Source: Parabacteroides faecis
GTDB lineage: Bacteria; Bacteroidota; Bacteroidia; Bacteroidales; Tannerellaceae
DNA length: 64,000 bases
NCBI RefSeq assembly: GCF_014647375.1
Contig: NZ_BMPB01000001.1
Location: 558,001-622,000 of the forward strand
Direction: 5' to 3'
Position 1 is the first letter of the stretch; every line of letters starts with the position of its first letter. Shown here in pieces: positions 61,964 to 64,000 of this stretch. Both the position numbers and the translations under genes were made by a program. The notes beneath the pieces were generated by a model. The model was given only the letters and a program-made list of their open reading frames with translations, was not told the origin of the DNA and ran no database searches.

Positions 61964-64000
61964 TTACTTTTGTACCATAAAGTTATAGATTCCTGATCCT
62001 ATTTCTATTTTGATCCGTCCGTTTGTAAGAGGGCTGAACTTCATTCCCTGTCGTGTTTTCAAGGGTATTCCGCTTTCCGATATTTGCTCGATAGTACTGG
62101 CGGGGAGACAGACTGAAGCCTGGCTGTTTGCCGGTATCTCGACTCGTAGTTCGAATGTATCCTCATTGTCTTTCCAGTCCGACCGGATCAGTCCGTAGGG
62201 AGATTCGTAGGATGTATTGGCATAGCGGATATCGCCTACCGGCTCCGGTTTGATAACGATATTCCTGAAAGCTACCGACTCTTTTTCCTGCTGTATGCCG
62301 CCAAGTCCACTGAAAAGCCATTCCATCAGGTGTCCCAGCATACAATGATTATTGGAAACAAATCCGTATGCCTGCCATGATTCTGTCAGGGAAGTAGCGC
62401 CATGTGCGAGTTGCCAGCCATAGCCGGGAACGTCGTATTTACAATTCATATCGTAAATAACATCGGATGCATCATTCTCTTCCAGTGCGCGAAGCACATA
62501 CCGATATCCGACATCACCTGCTGTCAGGGCATTGTTCCTGTCACGGATATCAGCGATCAGATTCTTGAATACCTGCTCTTTGTTCTCCGGTTCGACCAAT
62601 CCGGTATATAAAGCGATAGCATTGGCAGCCTGGCTGTTGCGATCGTATTTATGATTCGATCTGTTCCAGAAGGTATCGTTGAATGCTTTTTTGATCCGGG
62701 CTGCCTGTCCGGCATATTTGTCGGCATCAGCCGGTTTATTCAATAACGATGCTATCTTTTGCATGATTGTCGTATTATAGTAGAAAATAGCAGTCGCTGT
62801 TACTCCGTTGGAAGTCAGCTGTGATTCGCCGGGATGATTCGGACCGATGTCGTACCAGTCTCCCAGACCGTAGGAAATGATATAGTTATCGGCTTTCGAT
62901 AGCAGGTAATCCAGATAACGCTGCATGTCGGGGTAATTCTTTTCGATGAGTTGTTTATCCCCGTACCATTGGTAGACATACCAGGGAGAGATAATAAAAG
63001 CACTTCCCCATTCAGGTGTGTCTTTGAAACCTCCTTCAAACTCCACCAGTTCGGGGGCTGTGGTGGCGATCTGCCCGTTCTTTGCTTGTGTCGAACGCAT
63101 ATCGTTCATCACTTTCTCATAGAAACGGGCCATATTGTACCGGTATTGGATAGAGTATTGCATCAGGTGTGCCACTTCCAGCCAGCCTAGTTTTTCCCGG
63201 TGGGGACAATCCGTCAGGACACTTGCCATGTTGCTGCGGACAGACCAGTCGATCAGGTTATATATTTTGTTGAACATTTCATTGGAACAACTGAATGACC
63301 CCGTTTCCTCTGCAGAGTTGCAGGTATGGAGTCCGGTGATATTCACTATTTCAGGCAGTCTTTCCGGATTCGGTTCTCCGCTTGGAACAGCCCCTTCAAT
63401 TTGTACATAGCGAAAACCGTAATAAGTGAATTGTGGTTGCCATGATTCCGTTTGATTGCCTTTGGGGGTATAAGTGAAATAAAAAGGATCGCCGGAGGCA
63501 CTTTGATTGATACTGTTATCAGGATTCAGTAATTCTGCCGGATAGAGTCTGACCGGCTGTTTACCGTTTGCTTGGACTGTCAGCCTGAGAATGCCGGAAA
63601 AGTTTTGTCCCAGGTCATACACCCAGCCTCCTTTTTCTGTCCGGAGGATACGGACTGTCGGGATATGATCGCGAACTTTTAACGGAGGGATACGTTGGGA
63701 TAATAATGTTGTTTTCCAGTTGGAATCGATGGCTTTGTTCCAGTTTTTATCGTTGAAGCCGGGTGATGACCATCCTTCCTGTTCTTTGGTGGCATCGTAA
63801 TCTTCTCCGCCGTAAATACTGCTGAAGGTAATAGGACTTTCGGTTACTTTCCAATCTGTGCCGGAGACTATATTTTGTACACAGCCGTCGGTATATTCCA
63901 GTTGTATCTTCATAATAAATTTAGGTGCTCCGTAGGAAGTGAGCATTTTGTAATACCGTTCTCTCGGAATATTGAAAAAGCCGTTACCCAGCATAATCCC
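61964..64000 (-). CDS. GH78 alpha-L-rhamnosidase, 5' partial
   Basis: The frame is open to the window edge and continues beyond it: the ATG at 63994 is preceded in frame by Gly-Ile, and the family normally has a few hundred more residues. The visible 678 residues hold the C-terminal part of the N-domain (GNGFFNIPRERYYKMLTSYGAPKFIMKIQLEYTDG). Next is a beta-sandwich (WVYDLGQNFSGILRLTVQANGKQPVRLYPAELLN), then the (alpha/alpha)6 catalytic barrel starting near DCPHREKLGWLEVAHLMQYS. It includes GDWYDIGPNHPGESQLTSNGVTATAIFYYN and GYGWQLAHGATSLTESW, and is followed by a C-terminal sandwich. GH78 enzymes cleave terminal alpha-L-rhamnose from plant or bacterial glycans. The deacylase gene downstream is unlikely to be related in function. 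Confidence 0.92.
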   Translation of the reverse strand, partial: GIMLGNGFFNIPRERYYKMLTSYGAPKFIMKIQLEYTDGCVQNIVSGTDWKVTESPITFSSIYGGEDYDATKEQEGWSSPGFNDKNWNKAIDSNWKTTLLSQRIPPLKVRDHIPTVRILRTEKGGWVYDLGQNFSGILRLTVQANGKQPVRLYPAELLNPDNSINQSASGDPFYFTYTPKGNQTESWQPQFTYYGFRYVQIEGAVPSGEPNPERLPEIVNITGLHTCNSAEETGSFSCSNEMFNKIYNLIDWSVRSNMASVLTDCPHREKLGWLEVAHLMQYSIQYRYNMARFYEKVMNDMRSTQAKNGQIATTAPELVEFEGGFKDTPEWGSAFIISPWYVYQWYGDKQLIEKNYPDMQRYLDYLLSKADNYIISYGLGDWYDIGPNHPGESQLTSNGVTATAIFYYNTTIMQKIASLLNKPADADKYAGQAARIKKAFNDTFWNRSNHKYDRNSQAANAIALYTGLVEPENKEQVFKNLIADIRDRNNALTAGDVGYRYVLRALEENDASDVIYDMNCKYDVPGYGWQLAHGATSLTESWQAYGFVSNNHCMLGHLMEWLFSGLGGIQQEKESVAFRNIVIKPEPVGDIRYANTSYESPYGLIRSDWKDNEDTFELRVEIPANSQASVCLPASTIEQISESGIPLKTRQGMKFSPLTNGRIKIEIGSGIYNFMVQK

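Overview
The window reads as a chromosomal segment of an anaerobic gut member of the Bacteroidota, order Bacteroidales, most likely Tannerellaceae/Parabacteroides or a near relative. The grounds are SusC/SusD and a hybrid two-component regulator next to sulfatases and a fucosidase, Bacteroides-type -7 boxes (TAnnTTTG) before many genes, a PorZ-type component and a cargo protease of type IX secretion, rubrerythrin, and several Bacteroidales-only families (DUF3943, DUF4294, a DUF6722-like protein). The species call is inference.

Layout. 1-16 kb: carbohydrate-use region. It opens with the 3' part of a GH127-like gene, then an ECF sigma factor and a hybrid two-component regulator (HTCS) that is physically cut in three. 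The middle about 2.4 kb of the HTCS lies inverted between two 16-bp inverted repeats. Flipping it back restores one in-frame protein of about 1344 residues. Divergent to it are susC, susD, a serine-type sulfatase, a GH29 fucosidase and a second serine-type sulfatase, which together look like a locus for a sulfated, fucosylated glycan under an ON/OFF switch. 16-32 kb: two tiny membrane proteins, then a leftward export operon of about 15.6 kb. It holds an ABC ATPase, an ABC-2 permease fused to a degenerate M1-peptidase-like region, a TolC-like channel, an adaptor lipoprotein, an RND pump, an RND pump fused to an ABC ATPase, and a last ABC permease. 32-48 kb: rubrerythrin, a SulP transporter, outer-membrane proteins, a HGSNAT-like acyltransferase, a T9SS-sorted serine protease, a radical SAM protein, an MBOAT/SGNH acylation pair, a HhH-plus-barrel protein and its partner, DUF4294 and an SpoU methyltransferase.

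48.8-49.9 kb is a gene-free stretch with DnaA-box-like sites, six tandem 22-bp dyads in exact register, and the nadA leader. 50-58 kb is housekeeping: nadA, porZ, rdgB, a YitT-family gene, leuS, and an ORF6N protein. 58-60.6 kb is a scar region with a broken protease-propeptide-like gene, the 3' tail of a mutS gene, three small genes and a nested palindromic element of about 116 bp. 60.6-64 kb holds a PagL-like lipid A deacylase and a GH78 rhamnosidase that runs off the window.

The strongest candidates for undescribed biology are the intragenic inversion in the HTCS and the RND-ABC fusion, in which a membrane region sits inside the ATPase domain. The six-unit covarying dyad array and the recurring degenerate 22/23-bp tandem arrays come next. 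No tRNA, rRNA, CRISPR array, intact transposase or recombinase gene was seen.
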